Shown here one piece after another: positions 3,928 to 5,573 of a DNA stretch of 5,573 bases. The DNA is taken from contig QMYO01000138.1 in assembly GCA_003662715.1 (NCBI GenBank), positions 1-5,573 on the forward strand. The letters are read 5' to 3'. The translations under genes were made by a program, and so were the position numbers. Position 1 is the stretch's first letter. Each line of letters starts with the position of its first letter. Under the pieces are notes generated by a model. That model ran no database searches and was not told the DNA's origin. It saw only the letters and a list, made by a program, of their open reading frames with translations. This stretch comes from Candidatus Bathyarchaeota archaeon (GTDB lineage Archaea; Thermoproteota; Bathyarchaeia; Bathyarchaeales; Bathyarchaeaceae).

Positions 3928-5573
3928 TTGAAAAAGAAATCCGCGAATTCTGGGAAACCAACCAGATTCCTCAAAAACTCAGACAACTCAGAGAAAAAAC
4001 TAACATAGGCACCTTAGGCTATGTTGAGGGACCTCCAACCCTAAACGGTGTTCAACATGTGGGGCATGCTCGAGGCCGAGTGATGAAGGACCTCCGTTAC
4101 CGCATGAAGGCTATGCAGGGATTCTATGTCACTTTCCGAGCGGGCTGGGATTGTCAAGGTCTGCCAGTTGAGTTGGAGGTGGAGCGAGCCCTCGGCGTTA
4201 AGAACAAAAAGGAACTTTTGGAAAGGGTGGGAGAAGAGCGCTTCATCGAAGAATGCAAGAAGACTGTGATGAAGTATTATCGTGAATGGCGCAGTGCTGA
4301 TCGTAAACTGGGCATGTTCATGGACTACGATAAGGCTTACTGGACATATCTTGACGATTATATCGAGAGGGAATGGCAGTACCTTAAGCGAGCTTGGGAG
4401 CAAAGTCTCTTAGGTGAAGGCTACTACGTTGTTGCCTACTGTCCTCATTGTCAAACTTCCCTTAGCAACGCCGAAGTTGGACTTGGCTATGAAGAGGTGG
4501 AGGACCCCTCTATATATTTCAAGCTTAAAGTGAGGGATGCTGAAAACGAGTATTTCATTGTTTGGACCACCATGCCCTTCACCATAATCACCGACATGAT
4601 GATAGCGATTCATCCAGAGGCTGAATATGCCAAGGTTAAGGTAAACAATGAAACGTGGATACTAGCAAAAGAACGCGTTGAACCAATCATGCAGAAGCTT
4701 GAAGTGAAAGACTACAAACTTCTCAAGGTGGTGTTAGGTAAAGAACTGGAAGGCATAAAATATGAGTATCCCTTCCTAGACATGGTTGCTAAACAGCGAG
4801 AACTAGACAAACTTCAATTAGTTCACACAGTTGTATGCGAAGACTTTGTTGACATCAGCACCGCTACTGGAGTGGTTCATCTGTCGCCTGGAAATGGCGA
4901 AGACGACTTTCTCGCCGCTCAGAAACGTGAGGTACCAATTTATGTTCCCTTTGACGACGAGTGTCGATTCACGGAGGAAGCGGGTGAATTCTCTGGTTTG
5001 TTTGCTCGAGACGCTGACTCCAAAGTTGTGGATAAACTACGCAAAATGGGCTTACTCTTGTCGGTGGAGACGATTCGACATGAATATCCAACCTGCTGGA
5101 GGTCTCACCACAAACTGGTTTGGCTGGCGCGCAGAGAATACTTCCTCTGGACAGACCGAGTGAACGAGAAGGTTGTGAAGGCAGCTGAAAACGTTAACTA
5201 CTTCTTTGACAGCCCAAAAAACCGTTTTCTCTCCTTCCTAAAAGAAGGGAAGCCTTGGTGTCTGTCACGAGAAAGAGTTTGGGGCGCTCCACTACCCATA
5301 TGGGCGTGTGGAAAATGTGGAGCCAAGACTTTAGTAGCCAGCAAAAAGGAACTGCTTGAAAAAGCGTTAGAGACGCCAAGTCAAGATTTTGAGTTGCACA
5401 AGCCTTGGGTTGACAGATTAACGCTGAAATGTGAAAAATGCGGCGGTGAAATGAAGCGGGAGCCCTTTGTGCTCGACTGCTGGCACGATAGCGGCGCATC
5501 ACCCTACGCCAGCTTCACTGATGATGAGTTTAAAAAGTATGTTCCTGTGGACTTTCTGGTGGAGGCTATAGAC
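3864..5573 (+). CDS. ileS: Isoleucyl-tRNA synthetase, N-terminal 570 residues (3' end off window)
   Basis: A class I synthetase that charges tRNA-Ile in the cytoplasm. The frame is open to the last base, giving 570 of about 1,000 expected residues; the KMSKS loop and anticodon-binding domain are missing. Seen in order: EGPPTLNG (55-62); HVGH (65-68), the HIGH signature; GWDCQGLPVELEVE (94-107); a zinc-site start CPHC (193-196); the CP1 editing domain with VWTTMPFTIITD (233-244) and TGVVHLSPGNGEDD (335-348); WCLSRERVWGAPLPIW (465-480), typical of IleRS; a zinc ribbon CGKC (482-485) and CEKC (523-526); then DCWHDSG (538-544) and DFLVEAID at the edge. The WCLSRERVWG block and the zinc ribbon argue for IleRS over ValRS or LeuRS. 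A TGA at 3858-3860 closes the frame upstream, so GTG 3864 is the only reasonable start. It lacks a well-spaced Shine-Dalgarno; GAGGTG (3861-3866) overlaps the start codon itself. Transcription is probably from the TATA at 3811. Confidence 0.94.
   Translation, partial: MAVKFKANSRRWLTLGYNPLELEKEIREFWETNQIPQKLRQLREKTNIGTLGYVEGPPTLNGVQHVGHARGRVMKDLRYRMKAMQGFYVTFRAGWDCQGLPVELEVERALGVKNKKELLERVGEERFIEECKKTVMKYYREWRSADRKLGMFMDYDKAYWTYLDDYIEREWQYLKRAWEQSLLGEGYYVVAYCPHCQTSLSNAEVGLGYEEVEDPSIYFKLKVRDAENEYFIVWTTMPFTIITDMMIAIHPEAEYAKVKVNNETWILAKERVEPIMQKLEVKDYKLLKVVLGKELEGIKYEYPFLDMVAKQRELDKLQLVHTVVCEDFVDISTATGVVHLSPGNGEDDFLAAQKREVPIYVPFDDECRFTEEAGEFSGLFARDADSKVVDKLRKMGLLLSVETIRHEYPTCWRSHHKLVWLARREYFLWTDRVNEKVVKAAENVNYFFDSPKNRFLSFLKEGKPWCLSRERVWGAPLPIWACGKCGAKTLVASKKELLEKALETPSQDFELHKPWVDRLTLKCEKCGGEMKREPFVLDCWHDSGASPYASFTDDEFKKYVPVDFLVEAID

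Overview
The window reads as ordinary archaeal chromosome. The evidence is a Nop5/Nop58-type box C/D RNP protein, a PyrD-PyrK dihydroorotate dehydrogenase pair, an isoleucyl-tRNA synthetase of archaeal/eukaryal type, BRE-plus-TATA promoters (AAAAGG followed by TTATATTTAT or TTTATGATTA) and oligo-T runs instead of bacterial terminator hairpins. Moderate GC and protein style suggest a mesophilic or moderately thermophilic TACK-type archaeon, possibly Bathyarchaeia. That placement is inference; nothing here is diagnostic.

Layout. 1-713 (-) is the N-terminal 237 codons of nop5, running off the left edge. 714-808 is a compact divergent control region. 809-1723 (+) is pyrD and 1698-2513 (+) is pyrK, overlapping or abutting as an operon. 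Together they encode a heteromeric class 1B dihydroorotate dehydrogenase that passes electrons from FMN through a [2Fe-2S] cluster and FAD to NAD+ in pyrimidine synthesis. 2514-2637 carries a promoter for an orphan gene at 2638-3639 (+), a 333-residue protein with a helical N-terminal half, a Pro-rich linker and a PD-(D/E)XK nuclease-like C-terminal domain. 3640-3863 holds T-rich termination tracts, a pair of small palindromes and a strong archaeal promoter. 3864-5573 (+) is the first 570 codons of ileS, running off the right edge.

The genes form no single pathway: RNA modification, pyrimidine synthesis and translation are housekeeping functions. The odd element is the 2638-3639 gene. It is visibly AT-richer than its neighbours, has its own promoter and ribosome binding site, and resembles a stand-alone restriction or nucleic-acid-defence type protein inserted between housekeeping genes. 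The other points worth a second look are in ileS: a leader segment complementary to early coding sequence across the start codon, tandem palindromes upstream of its promoter, and non-canonical residues in the synthetic and editing motifs.
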